64,000 nt of DNA, taken from contig DS995276.1 of the NCBI GenBank assembly GCA_000156115.1, forward strand, positions 1,191,523 to 1,255,522, given 5' to 3'. Under the pieces are notes generated by a model. It made no database searches, was not told the DNA's origin, and saw only the letters and a list, made by a program, of their open reading frames with translations. Made by a program: the position numbers and the translations under genes. The DNA comes from Rhodobacteraceae bacterium HTCC2083 (lineage in GTDB: Bacteria; Pseudomonadota; Alphaproteobacteria; Rhodobacterales; Rhodobacteraceae). Each line of letters opens with the position of its first letter. Positions within the stretch are counted from its first letter, which is position 1. Shown here piece after piece: positions 16,810-25,458 of the stretch.

Positions 16810-16952
16810 TAAAAACCCTTTCAAGCACCGTCCTAAGCGTAAATTCCTAACGACACGTGAAATTTCAAATCGAAGATAACTTTGCCGACAAACCCATCTC
16901 TAGAAACGAAGTCTTTACCATTTCGCGCTTATGAAGCGGGCGAGGTGACAAA

Positions 16953-17282
16953 ATGATCGACTGGTCCAGAGTAGAAGAATTGCGCGACGAAATCGGCGCT
17001 GAGGATTTCGATGAAGTGGACGAGCTTTTCTTGAGCGAGGTAGAAGACCGTATCGACTTAGCGCTTACGAAAGCGGAGAGCGAAAGTTTTGAAGAGGACT
17101 TACATTTCCTGAAAGGCAGCGCATTGAACTTGGGCTTCGATCAATTTGCCCAACTCTGTGGCGCGGGAGAGCAGCAAGCTGCAAATGGCCTGCTCTTTGA
17201 ACGCATGGATGAGATTTTTTCGGCCTATAAGAACTCGAAAAAAATGTTTCTAGAGCATCTCTCGCCAGACGCCGGCGCATGA
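16953..17282 (+). CDS. Hpt (histidine phosphotransfer) domain protein
   Basis: A 109-residue acidic helical protein. The phospho-acceptor is His51 in LHFLKGSALNLGF, the typical H-x-LKG-SA Hpt motif. It should pass phosphate between a hybrid kinase and a receiver in the cytosol. Divergence from the receiver-PP2C gene suggests that the two are partners, with Hpt phosphorylating or draining Asp70 of that receiver; this is inference. It ends two bases from the convergent SDR gene. Confidence 0.88.
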   Translation: MIDWSRVEELRDEIGAEDFDEVDELFLSEVEDRIDLALTKAESESFEEDLHFLKGSALNLGFDQFAQLCGAGEQQAANGLLFERMDEIFSAYKNSKKMFLEHLSPDAGA

Positions 17283-17283
17283 A

Positions 17284-18090
17284 TTACACGAAGTTGTGCA
17301 TGTCCTTCAGCTCTCCTGTCTCTGACTCTCGCAAGAATTTGCGTCGCAGCCCCTTCATTCCTGAAAGCCAACTCGCATGATCTGCGCCCCTAATCTTGCA
17401 ATAGTCCGCCACCTGAGGATGCGGCAAAATCATAAAATCTTTAGCCGCAATTCCATTTAGGATTTGCTGTGCCGCGTCATCAGCAGACAAAAGTGATCCC
17501 GACACAACCGTATCATCCGACATTTCTATCAAAGGCGTGGCGACATATTGTGGGCAAACAACGGAAATATCGATGCCATCATCATTGTGCGAAATCGCAA
17601 GAGACTCGGCAAAACTGACAGCTGCGTGTTTAGTCGCTGAATACGCAGCATCCCCAATCTGGTTCAGCAGGCCAGCGGCAGAAGCAACATTTACCAAATG
17701 GCCGTTGCCCCGTTTGATCATGGTGGGAAGCAAAGCGCGCGCCGCATAAACATGCGACATCACATGAACTTCCCAATTTAATTGCCACACATCGTTTGCA
17801 GCAGAGGCTGCATGCGCTGGTTCAGGCTTCGCTAAACCTGCATTAGAGATGAAAATATCCACATCCCCGAACTTTTTTTGCGCTGTTTTTATCAAATTTT
17901 GAACATCCGTTTCGCATCGAACATCGCAAGCAACAGCAACACCATTTACGTCTGTTGCGATGCGATGCGCCGCATCTTCGTTCAGATCACCGACACAAAC
18001 ATGCGCACCATTCGCCGCAAACCCGCGCGCCAAAGCCGCCCCAATTCCACTACCACCACCGGTAATAACGACTAATTTTCCAACAAACAT
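17284..18090 (-). CDS. Short-chain dehydrogenase/reductase
   Basis: A 268-residue classical SDR. The cofactor motif is TGGGSGIGAALARG (about residues 10-23), the NNAG-equivalent is ISNAGLA, and the active site has Ser in NVASAAGLL with YSATK (Tyr-X3-Lys). Asp in VGDLNED after strand 2 suggests NAD(H) preference. The substrate is unknown. It follows ilvA by 9 bases on the same strand, so cotranscription is likely. Confidence 0.88.
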   Translation of the reverse strand: MFVGKLVVITGGGSGIGAALARGFAANGAHVCVGDLNEDAAHRIATDVNGVAVACDVRCETDVQNLIKTAQKKFGDVDIFISNAGLAKPEPAHAASAANDVWQLNWEVHVMSHVYAARALLPTMIKRGNGHLVNVASAAGLLNQIGDAAYSATKHAAVSFAESLAISHNDDGIDISVVCPQYVATPLIEMSDDTVVSGSLLSADDAAQQILNGIAAKDFMILPHPQVADYCKIRGADHASWLSGMKGLRRKFLRESETGELKDMHNFV

Positions 18091-18099
18091 AGTGATCCT

Positions 18100-19338
18100 C
18101 TAAATCAGGAATTGCGCTAAGATCTCATCATCTGTGATATCCGTATATCCAAATCCAGCGGCGCTTAATTTCGAAAGTAACACCGCGAAATTCTCCGCCT
18201 TTTTGGTTTCAAGGCCTATCAGGACAGAGCCAAAATTACGTGCGGATTTCTTAAGGTATTCAAACCGACTGATGTCGTCATCAGGCCCAAGAATGCCCAA
18301 AAACTCCTTCAAAGCACCGGGTCGTTGCGGCATGCGCAGCACAAAATATTTCTTCAAACCTGCAAATCTTTGTGCGCGCTCTTTGACTTCGGGAAGCCGT
18401 TCAAAATCAAAATTGCCACCAGAGGCAATGCAAACAACCGTCTGACCTTTAACCACATCCCTTAAATCGATTAACGCATCTAAAGCTAAAGCACCCGCAG
18501 GCTCCAAAACGATGCCTTCAATGTTCAACATTTCAAGCATGGTAATGCACACGCGATCTTCTTGAATTTGAATGGTATCAGCCAAAGAAACAGATTTAAG
18601 ACGCTCGAACGTGCGCATACCGATCCGTCCGACCGCAGCACCATCTGCAAAGGTATCGACTTGCCCTAAATCGACCGGCCTGCCCGCGCGTAGTGCAGAA
18701 AAGAGACACGCACCGCCACTTGGCTCAACAAAATTCATCGCACAGCGTTCGCCAAAGTAGCTTCGTGTTCCAGCAGACAAACCACCGCCACCAACTGGCA
18801 AAACGATTCGATCTGGCAGCGCGCCCAATTGCGATTCAATCTCGACTGCTACGGTAGCCTGCCCCTCAATGACATCTTCATCATCGAAGGGGGATAAGAA
18901 ATGACCATTCACCTCGGTGCAGTGACTTTGTGCGGCGCGCAGCGTAACGTCAAAATAGTCACCAATCAGCTTGATCTCGATCGTATCTCCACCGAAAATT
19001 CGCGTCTTATCAATCTTCTGCTGAGGCGTGGTAACAGGCATGAAAATCGTGCCTTTCACGCCAAAATGCTTGCACATATACGCAACCCCTTGGGCGTGAT
19101 TACCCGCGCTCGCACAAACAAAATGGCCCTTTTCAGGATCATCACTCAGCACTTTTCGCATCGCATTGAAGGCACCGCGCAGCTTGTAAGATCTCACAGG
19201 GGACAAATCTTCGCGTTTCAGCCAAATATCCGCATCAAATTTTTCGGACAAATGTACGTTTCGCTGCAAAGGCGTTGGCGGCAGAACAGCGCGGATTGCG
19301 CGCTCTGCGAGTATCGCTCTATCTTGAAAACTGGTCAT
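18100..19338 (-). CDS. ilvA: Threonine ammonia-lyase (biosynthetic, short form)
   Basis: About 412 residues. The PLP Lys is in VRSYKLRGAFNAM and the phosphate-binding loop is PVGGGGLSAG; SAGNHAQGVAY is also intact. The C-terminus carries one ACT-like regulatory domain (YFVLRMPQRPGALKEFLGIL...), as in short IlvA proteins. It converts threonine to 2-oxobutanoate for isoleucine synthesis. The frame continues upstream to 19416, but the homologous protein starts at MTSFQDRAILAERAI (ATG at 19338). It is divergent from argG. Confidence 0.92.
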   Translation of the reverse strand: MTSFQDRAILAERAIRAVLPPTPLQRNVHLSEKFDADIWLKREDLSPVRSYKLRGAFNAMRKVLSDDPEKGHFVCASAGNHAQGVAYMCKHFGVKGTIFMPVTTPQQKIDKTRIFGGDTIEIKLIGDYFDVTLRAAQSHCTEVNGHFLSPFDDEDVIEGQATVAVEIESQLGALPDRIVLPVGGGGLSAGTRSYFGERCAMNFVEPSGGACLFSALRAGRPVDLGQVDTFADGAAVGRIGMRTFERLKSVSLADTIQIQEDRVCITMLEMLNIEGIVLEPAGALALDALIDLRDVVKGQTVVCIASGGNFDFERLPEVKERAQRFAGLKKYFVLRMPQRPGALKEFLGILGPDDDISRFEYLKKSARNFGSVLIGLETKKAENFAVLLSKLSAAGFGYTDITDDEILAQFLI

Positions 19339-19454
19339 TGTTTGTGTCTGACGCAGCGCAGGCGTGGTTTCAAGCTCATAACAGCGGTGCTTATCTTGCT
19401 CCGCCTTTGAAAACACGATATCGCGCGCTGAAATTCTTCTGAAAGGAACCCGCG

Positions 19455-20675
19455 ATGACTGCGCCTAAAAAAGTCGTTTTGGCCTATTCCGGCGGCCTCG
19501 ACACATCGATCATTTTGAAATGGCTTGAAACGGAATACGGCTGTGAGGTCGTGACCTTTACCGCCGATCTTGGTCAGGGAGAAGAACTGGAGCCGGCCCG
19601 CGCCAAAGCGGAACTCATGGGCGTCAAAGACATCTACATTGAAGATGTGCGCGAAGAATTTGTGCGCGATTTCGTGTTTCCGATGTTTCGCGCGAATGCG
19701 GTCTATGAGGGCTTGTACCTACTTGGCACATCAATTGCGCGCCCCTTGATTTCAAAACGTTTGATCGAAATCGCAGAGGAAGTCGGCGCAGACGCAATCG
19801 CGCACGGCGCGACGGGCAAGGGCAACGATCAGGTGAGGTTCGAATTGGCCGCATATGCACTGAACCCTGATATCAAAGTAATCGCCCCTTGGCGCGAATG
19901 GGATTTGTCGAGCCGCACGAAACTGCTTGATTTTGCAGAACAGCACCAGATTCCAATTGCGAAGGACAAGCGCGGCGAGGCCCCTTTTTCCGTCGATGCG
20001 AACCTGTTGCACACCTCATCCGAGGGCAAAGTGCTTGAGGATCCCGCCGTCAGCGCACCCGATTATGTGTATCAGCGCACCGTTTCGCCAGAGGAAGCGC
20101 CAAACGAAGCTGAATTCATCGAGATCGGCTTTGAACGTGGCGACGCCGTATCGATCAATGGCGAAGCGATGAGCCCTGCGACCATCTTAACGAAGCTTAA
20201 CGAGGTTGGCGGAAAACATGGTATCGGCCGGCTCGATTTCGTAGAAAATCGTTTCGTTGGAATGAAGTCCCGCGGCATATACGAAACGCCGGGTGGCACT
20301 GTTCTGCTCGAGGCACATCGCGGCATTGAGCAAATCACGCTTGATAGCGGAGCCGGCCATTTGAAAGACAGCCTCATGCCACGCTACGCCGAGCTGATCT
20401 ATAACGGCTTTTGGTTCAGCCCCGAACGCGAAATGCTGCAAGTTGCGATCGACAAAAGCCAAGAGCATGTGACAGGTACGGTTCGCCTGAAACTCTACAA
20501 AGGGTCAGCGACCTGCGTGGCGCGCTGGTCTGATCACAGCCTCTATTCTGAGGCGCACGTAACCTTTGAAGATGATGCAGGTGCCTACGATCAAAAGGAT
20601 GCAGCAGGGTTCATCCAGTTGAATGCATTGCGCCTGAAACTTCTTGCCGCACGCGCGCGTCGTTTGAAAAAGTAG
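19455..20675 (+). CDS. argG: Argininosuccinate synthase
   Basis: A 406-residue enzyme that joins citrulline and aspartate with ATP in arginine synthesis. The ATP-binding start [19 protein letters not shown], then [14 protein letters not shown] and the family end are intact and of usual length. A GAAAGGAAC ribosome-binding site precedes the ATG by a few bases. It is divergent from ilvA and its stop is 3 bases from the convergent sulfotransferase-like gene. Confidence 0.97.
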   Translation: MTAPKKVVLAYSGGLDTSIILKWLETEYGCEVVTFTADLGQGEELEPARAKAELMGVKDIYIEDVREEFVRDFVFPMFRANAVYEGLYLLGTSIARPLISKRLIEIAEEVGADAIAHGATGKGNDQVRFELAAYALNPDIKVIAPWREWDLSSRTKLLDFAEQHQIPIAKDKRGEAPFSVDANLLHTSSEGKVLEDPAVSAPDYVYQRTVSPEEAPNEAEFIEIGFERGDAVSINGEAMSPATILTKLNEVGGKHGIGRLDFVENRFVGMKSRGIYETPGGTVLLEAHRGIEQITLDSGAGHLKDSLMPRYAELIYNGFWFSPEREMLQVAIDKSQEHVTGTVRLKLYKGSATCVARWSDHSLYSEAHVTFEDDAGAYDQKDAAGFIQLNALRLKLLAARARRLKK

Positions 20676-20678
20676 ACA

Positions 20679-21392
20679 CTAAATTGAATGTTTTAGCGCT
20701 GCCAACCTTTCATAGATTGGTAGCGCTTCTTCACTAATCTTAGCTAGATCACCCCTCAAGACTGGTAGTGGCCCTTCCCTATCAAGGAAACCAGTCGAGC
20801 GATGCACAGCGTCATACCAGTGGTTCGCCCAAACACCATCGAAAGGTTTTGGACCGCTTTCCCAGGCCAACATTGCTGGATCCCAAGCCAGATCAATTGC
20901 CTCACACAGCGCACGAAGGCTTGTCTCTGGATGAGAACGGATATCAGCGGAATCGATCACAATCGCTGACTGTCCCATTTCGATTACCTGCTCAAAAATA
21001 TCCAACTGCTGCGTAAACCCGATATCAGACAGACTTGGCGTGTCGTGTTTATTGACCCAACTCGCCAGGACCCGCGACGGGTGACGGATTAGGAATACAT
21101 TTTTAACCTTAGTTAACCAATCTCGCGCAATCATAGGTAACATGTGTTGCGTCATGTGCTTTTGATACTGGTGCTCTGTTTTATCCGCAGACAACAAATC
21201 CGCTATCACATCGCTTACATCGCTTTTTTGCGAAGCAATCACCGCGTCTCGCACAGGATGCGCCAAACCTGTTTGCGAAAGATATGACGCATAGAAAGGC
21301 TCATCCACCGCGCTCATGTCAGCGCGATTGGCAAAGCTGTACATAAGGGCAGTCGACAGGTTACGCGGCCCCGACCACATTGCGATTTTCAT
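20679..21392 (-). CDS. Sulfotransferase-like P-loop protein
   Basis: A 237-residue protein starting MKIAMWSGPRNLSTALMYSF, which resembles the 5'-phosphosulfate-binding loop of PAPS-dependent sulfotransferases; VFLIRHPSRVLASWV matches the 3'-phosphate motif (RHP...S). Homologues are often labelled sulfotransferase or, wrongly, aminotransferase-like. The acceptor is unknown. The frame is open upstream to 21596, but that part overlaps msrA in antisense, so the ATG at 21392 is chosen. It is divergent from msrA with a 135-base gap. Confidence 0.75.
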   Translation of the reverse strand: MKIAMWSGPRNLSTALMYSFANRADMSAVDEPFYASYLSQTGLAHPVRDAVIASQKSDVSDVIADLLSADKTEHQYQKHMTQHMLPMIARDWLTKVKNVFLIRHPSRVLASWVNKHDTPSLSDIGFTQQLDIFEQVIEMGQSAIVIDSADIRSHPETSLRALCEAIDLAWDPAMLAWESGPKPFDGVWANHWYDAVHRSTGFLDREGPLPVLRGDLAKISEEALPIYERLAALKHSI

Positions 21393-21527
21393 AAACACTC
21401 CAATTGTTCTGGCGCTGAAACAAATGGCGTCATGCGGTAAATTCCGCTCACCAAGCTGTGACAAAGCATGACACACGATTGCTTGGAGCGCCAACATCCA
21501 GCTAGCTTGCTTGAAAGGAGTTAACCC

Positions 21528-22190
21528 ATGTTCCAACTCAAACAAATAAAACCCGCCATCCTCGCGAGCCTTATCGTCATTGGTTTCGCGTTCCATTCAA
21601 AACCAGCTGAGGCCGCCGGAACGGAAGTTCTCACGGTCGCAGGTGGATGCTTTTGGTGCGTTGAGAGCGATTTTGAACGCGTGCCCGGCGTGAAAGAAGT
21701 TGTCTCCGGCTACACGGGCGGCAAGAAAAAGAACCCAACCTACAAAGATGTCACCAAAGGCGGTTCAGGCCACTACGAAGCGGTTCAAATCCAGTTTGAT
21801 CCCGCTAAGGTATCCCGTGACCAGTTGCTGAATATGTTCTTCCGTTCGGTTGATCCAACGGACGCAGGGGGTCAATTTTGTGATCGTGGCGATAGCTATC
21901 GAACAGCGATTTTTGTCTCTAACAACGCGCAAAACGCCTCCGCAAAGGCAGCAAAACAGGCGGCACAAAACGCGTTGGGCCAAAAGATCGTAACGCCGAT
22001 CTTGCAAGCTGGGCAGTTCTACAAGGCCGAAGCCTACCACCAAGATTACCACAAAGGCACCAAGCGCGTGCTCACCCGATTTGGTGCGGTGAAACAGTCA
22101 GATGCGTATAAACGCTATCGTAAAGGATGTGGTCGCGACGCGCGGGTCGAGCAGCTTTGGGGCAAAGCAGCACCATTTGTATCTCACTAA
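21528..22190 (+). CDS. msrA: Peptide methionine sulfoxide reductase MsrA, exported form
   Basis: A 220-residue MsrA with an N-terminal signal peptide (ILASLIVIGFAFHSKPAEAA), so it should act in the periplasm. The catalytic Cys41 is in GGCFWCVESDFE, and GYTGG, GHYEAVQI and YHQDYH are intact. It reduces methionine-S-sulfoxide in oxidised proteins. A ribosome-binding site (AAAGGAG) precedes the ATG. Its stop overlaps the convergent ribokinase-like gene by 4 bases. Confidence 0.93.
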   Translation: MFQLKQIKPAILASLIVIGFAFHSKPAEAAGTEVLTVAGGCFWCVESDFERVPGVKEVVSGYTGGKKKNPTYKDVTKGGSGHYEAVQIQFDPAKVSRDQLLNMFFRSVDPTDAGGQFCDRGDSYRTAIFVSNNAQNASAKAAKQAAQNALGQKIVTPILQAGQFYKAEAYHQDYHKGTKRVLTRFGAVKQSDAYKRYRKGCGRDARVEQLWGKAAPFVSH

Positions 22191-23056
22191 AGACCAGAAA
22201 ACTCCTCGACCTCTTTGAGGTCGGGGATCACATCAGCTGTGCCCATTCGCATCACCATCAAAGCGGCAGCGCGCATCGCGAGTGAAATTGACTGTCCCAT
22301 CGTCAAACCGCGATCCAGTCCAGCCAGAACATATCCTGTGAACGTGTCGCCCGCGCCTGTCGTATCAATTGGGTCCACTTTAATTGCATCAAAGCTCTGA
22401 TCGATTTCTCTCCCAACCCAACGCGCACCTTTCGCACCCAAAGTGATCACAATATCTGCTACTTCCAGTTCTTCAATCGATACGTCCAGCGCCGTCTCCA
22501 ATTGCTGTGCTTCGACCGAGTTTAAGATTAGAAAATCCAGATAGGGTAGCATCGCTTTCACTGCATTCGCATCAAAGGGAGCAGCTGCATAACAGATCCG
22601 CAACCCCAATTTAGATCCTATTTTTGCGGCGATAACCTGCGCATTCGTTTCATTCTGCGTAACGAAAATATCGCCTGTACTGCCAGAACTTAAAACACGC
22701 GCAATGCTGTCTTCCGAAATCTGATGATTGGCGCCAGAAAACAGCGTGATCGCGTTCTCCCCCACATCATCAACAGTGATAATTGCATGGCCCGTTGGAA
22801 CATCCAATTCCGCGATATGGCGGGTATCAACACCATACTCTAACAAACGGTTTTTGGCCCAAAGTCCGTCGCGTCCAACCGCTCCGATTTGCACAACATG
22901 ACTGCCAGCACGCGCAGCAGCGACGGACATATTCGCGCCCTTACCGCCAAGTCCGGTCTGCATAGACGTCGCCGCAAGTGTTTCACCCGGCCCAGGCAAA
23001 TGCGGAACACAATACACATGATCCGCGTTAATCGAGCCCAGATTGAAAATCGTCAT
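22187..23056 (-). CDS. Ribokinase / PfkB-family sugar kinase
   Basis: A 289-residue PfkB kinase. The N-terminal family motif GLGGKGANMSVAAARAG and the C-terminal anion-hole motif DTTGAGDTFTGYVLAG are both present. The NxGSxNxD start and GKGAN are closest to ribokinase, but no ribose transport or rbs genes are adjacent, so the sugar is uncertain. It lies 18 bases after the malic enzyme gene on the same strand. Confidence 0.85.
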   Translation of the reverse strand: MTIFNLGSINADHVYCVPHLPGPGETLAATSMQTGLGGKGANMSVAAARAGSHVVQIGAVGRDGLWAKNRLLEYGVDTRHIAELDVPTGHAIITVDDVGENAITLFSGANHQISEDSIARVLSSGSTGDIFVTQNETNAQVIAAKIGSKLGLRICYAAAPFDANAVKAMLPYLDFLILNSVEAQQLETALDVSIEELEVADIVITLGAKGARWVGREIDQSFDAIKVDPIDTTGAGDTFTGYVLAGLDRGLTMGQSISLAMRAAALMVMRMGTADVIPDLKEVEEFSGL

Positions 23057-23074
23057 ACGACGTCCTTTTCTACG

Positions 23075-25330
23075 CTAGCCAACCTTACAAGAGGCTAGAA
23101 CTGCCATGTTCAAAATATCGTTCGCCGTCGAATTGGTCGAACAAATTTGGATCGACTTATCGATACCGCTGAGGATCGGGCCGATGACGGTAGCGCCCGC
23201 AAGTTCTTGCATAAGTTTCACAGAAATGCTCGCTGAGTGGCGCGCAGGAACAACAAGAATATTCGCAGGGCCCGTCAAGCGAGAGAACGGATACTGTTCC
23301 GCAGACTTTGCGTTCAACGCTACATCCACGGTCATTTCGCCTTCATACTCGAAATCTACACCACGTTCTTTCAGGACGCTTGGCGCAATATGCATTTTCT
23401 CAGCACGCTCGGATACAGGGTAGCCAAAAGTCGAGAAACTGACGAAAGCAACGCGCGGCTCTAGCCCCAAGTGACGTGCAACGGCAGCACCGCGTTCAGC
23501 AATTGTCGCCAAATCATGCTCGTCTGGCCATTCATGCACAAGTGTATCGGCCATCAAAACGATACGCCCTTTGTGTAAAAGCGCGGTCACGCCAACAGCC
23601 CCATGTTCCGCATCGGCGTCAAAAACATGATTAACCAACTCAAGCACATGGGCAGATTTTCGTGTGGCGCCTGTCACCAAACCATCGCCATGACCATGCG
23701 CAAGCATAAGCGACGAAAAAACGTGCCGATCGCGCGTAGCAAGGCGGTGCACATCCGTGCTGTCAAAACCTTTGCGCTGAAGTCTTTCATAGAGGTAGTT
23801 TTTATAAGTATCCAAGTGCTGTGTATTAGCGGCATTAACGATTTCCAACTCGCGATATGCATCGCCCATGCCCGCCTCTTCGAGCTTGGCTTTCACATCG
23901 TTTTCACGACCCACAACCAGTGCCTTACCTAAACCGCCACGCTGATACATAACCGCCGCGCGAAGCACTCTAGGATCATCGCCTTCCGCGAAAATCATGC
24001 GCGCTTGGGCAGACCTTGCGCGCGAGTTGATACCACGCAAAATGCTGGCTGTTGGATCCATACGGGTCTTAAGTGATAGCTCGTAAGCGTCCATGTCTAT
24101 GATCGGACGACGCGCAACGCCCGTCTTCATACCAGCCTTTGCCACAGCTGGCGGAATACGGTGAATGAGGCGCGGATCAAAAGGCGTTGGAATGATGTAA
24201 TCACGGCCAAACGTCAGGTTCTTACCATAGGCGAGCGCAACTTCGTCAGGCACATCCTCGCGAGCGAGATTGGCAAGCGCATGGGCACAGGCAATTTTCA
24301 TTTCATCGTTAATGGCGCGTGCGTGAATGTCCAAAGCGCCGCGAAAAAGATAAGGAAAACCAAGCACGTTGTTAACCTGATTTGGATAGTCAGAGCGACC
24401 CGTCGCAACAATCGCATCAGCGCGCACTTCATGCGCTTCTTCGGGTGTAATTTCTGGATCGGGGTTTGCCATCGCAAAAATAACGGGATTGTCCGCCATG
24501 CTGGTAACCATGTCTTGCGTCACAGCACCTTTGACCGAAACGCCGAGGAATACGTCTGCGCCTTTCATGGCTTCTTCCAGCGTGCGCAGCTCCGTCGTGA
24601 TCGCGTGCGCAGATTTCCACTGATTCATACCCTCAGTACGGCCTTGATAAATCACACCTTTTGTATCGCACACGACGCAATTACTGTGCTTAGCACCCAT
24701 CGATTTCAGCAACTCGATACATGCGATACCAGCGGCACCCGCACCATTCAGAACGATTTTTACTTCCTCAATTTTCTTGCCAGACAAGTGCAACGCATTC
24801 AGCAAGCCGGCCGCACAAATAACAGCCGTACCATGTTGGTCATCATGGAAAACCGGGATATCCATTTCTTCCTTGAGACGCTGCTCAATAATGAAACATT
24901 CAGGCGCCTTGATGTCCTCTAGGTTAATGCCGCCAAAAGTCGGACCCATTAACCTTACCGCTTCGCAGAACTTGTCGGGATCTTCTGTATCCAACTCAAT
25001 ATCGATGGAATTAACGTCCGCGAACCGCTTGAATAGAACCGCCTTCCCTTCCATCACAGGCTTGGAGCCTAGCGCACCTAGATTACCAAGCCCAAGCACA
25101 GCAGTACCATTCGAAATCACCGCTACAAGATTACCTTTGTTGGTGTAATCATAGGCCAATTCAGGGTTTTCAGCGATTGCTTCACAAGGCACAGCAACGC
25201 CCGGTGAATAAGCCAATGACAAATCGCGCTGCGTCGTCATTGGCACGGTTGCGCTGATCTCGAACTTACCCGGCGTCGGCTCTAAGTGAAACGCAAGCGC
25301 GTCTTCATCGGTGATTTTCTGCTTGGACAT
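23075..25330 (-). CDS. maeB: NADP-dependent malic enzyme with phosphotransacetylase-like domain
   Basis: A 751-residue two-domain protein. The N-terminal ~430 residues are malic enzyme (YSPGVAVPC, DDQHGTAVICAAGLLNAL, GAGAAGIACIEL), and the C-terminal ~320 resemble phosphate acetyltransferase (MIFAEGDDPRVLRAA, VTALLHKGRIVLMADT). It decarboxylates malate to pyruvate making NADPH; the PTA-like part is thought to be regulatory. I choose the ATG at 25330 behind AAGGA, 11 codons inside the longest frame. It is divergent from mutS. Confidence 0.95.
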   Translation of the reverse strand: MSKQKITDEDALAFHLEPTPGKFEISATVPMTTQRDLSLAYSPGVAVPCEAIAENPELAYDYTNKGNLVAVISNGTAVLGLGNLGALGSKPVMEGKAVLFKRFADVNSIDIELDTEDPDKFCEAVRLMGPTFGGINLEDIKAPECFIIEQRLKEEMDIPVFHDDQHGTAVICAAGLLNALHLSGKKIEEVKIVLNGAGAAGIACIELLKSMGAKHSNCVVCDTKGVIYQGRTEGMNQWKSAHAITTELRTLEEAMKGADVFLGVSVKGAVTQDMVTSMADNPVIFAMANPDPEITPEEAHEVRADAIVATGRSDYPNQVNNVLGFPYLFRGALDIHARAINDEMKIACAHALANLAREDVPDEVALAYGKNLTFGRDYIIPTPFDPRLIHRIPPAVAKAGMKTGVARRPIIDMDAYELSLKTRMDPTASILRGINSRARSAQARMIFAEGDDPRVLRAAVMYQRGGLGKALVVGRENDVKAKLEEAGMGDAYRELEIVNAANTQHLDTYKNYLYERLQRKGFDSTDVHRLATRDRHVFSSLMLAHGHGDGLVTGATRKSAHVLELVNHVFDADAEHGAVGVTALLHKGRIVLMADTLVHEWPDEHDLATIAERGAAVARHLGLEPRVAFVSFSTFGYPVSERAEKMHIAPSVLKERGVDFEYEGEMTVDVALNAKSAEQYPFSRLTGPANILVVPARHSASISVKLMQELAGATVIGPILSGIDKSIQICSTNSTANDILNMAVLASCKVG

Positions 25331-25458
25331 TTCTTCGCGTTCCTTATGGCGTTTACGCCTCATATCCTATGCATTGACGTCGCTCAACATCGCATCCGTT
25401 TTCGCCTTTTCCCTGCGCGCACCTGTCGCTACTCTGCACTCGAATTTCAGGGGTTTTC

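Noticed and set aside
20725-21016. Small plus-strand frames inside the sulfotransferase-like gene
   Set aside because: Antisense shadows without homology or ribosome sites.
24161-24922. 253-residue open frame on the plus strand
   Set aside because: It is wholly antisense to the well-supported malic enzyme gene and shows no recognisable family; the sequence is rich in His, Arg and Asn, typical of a shadow frame.
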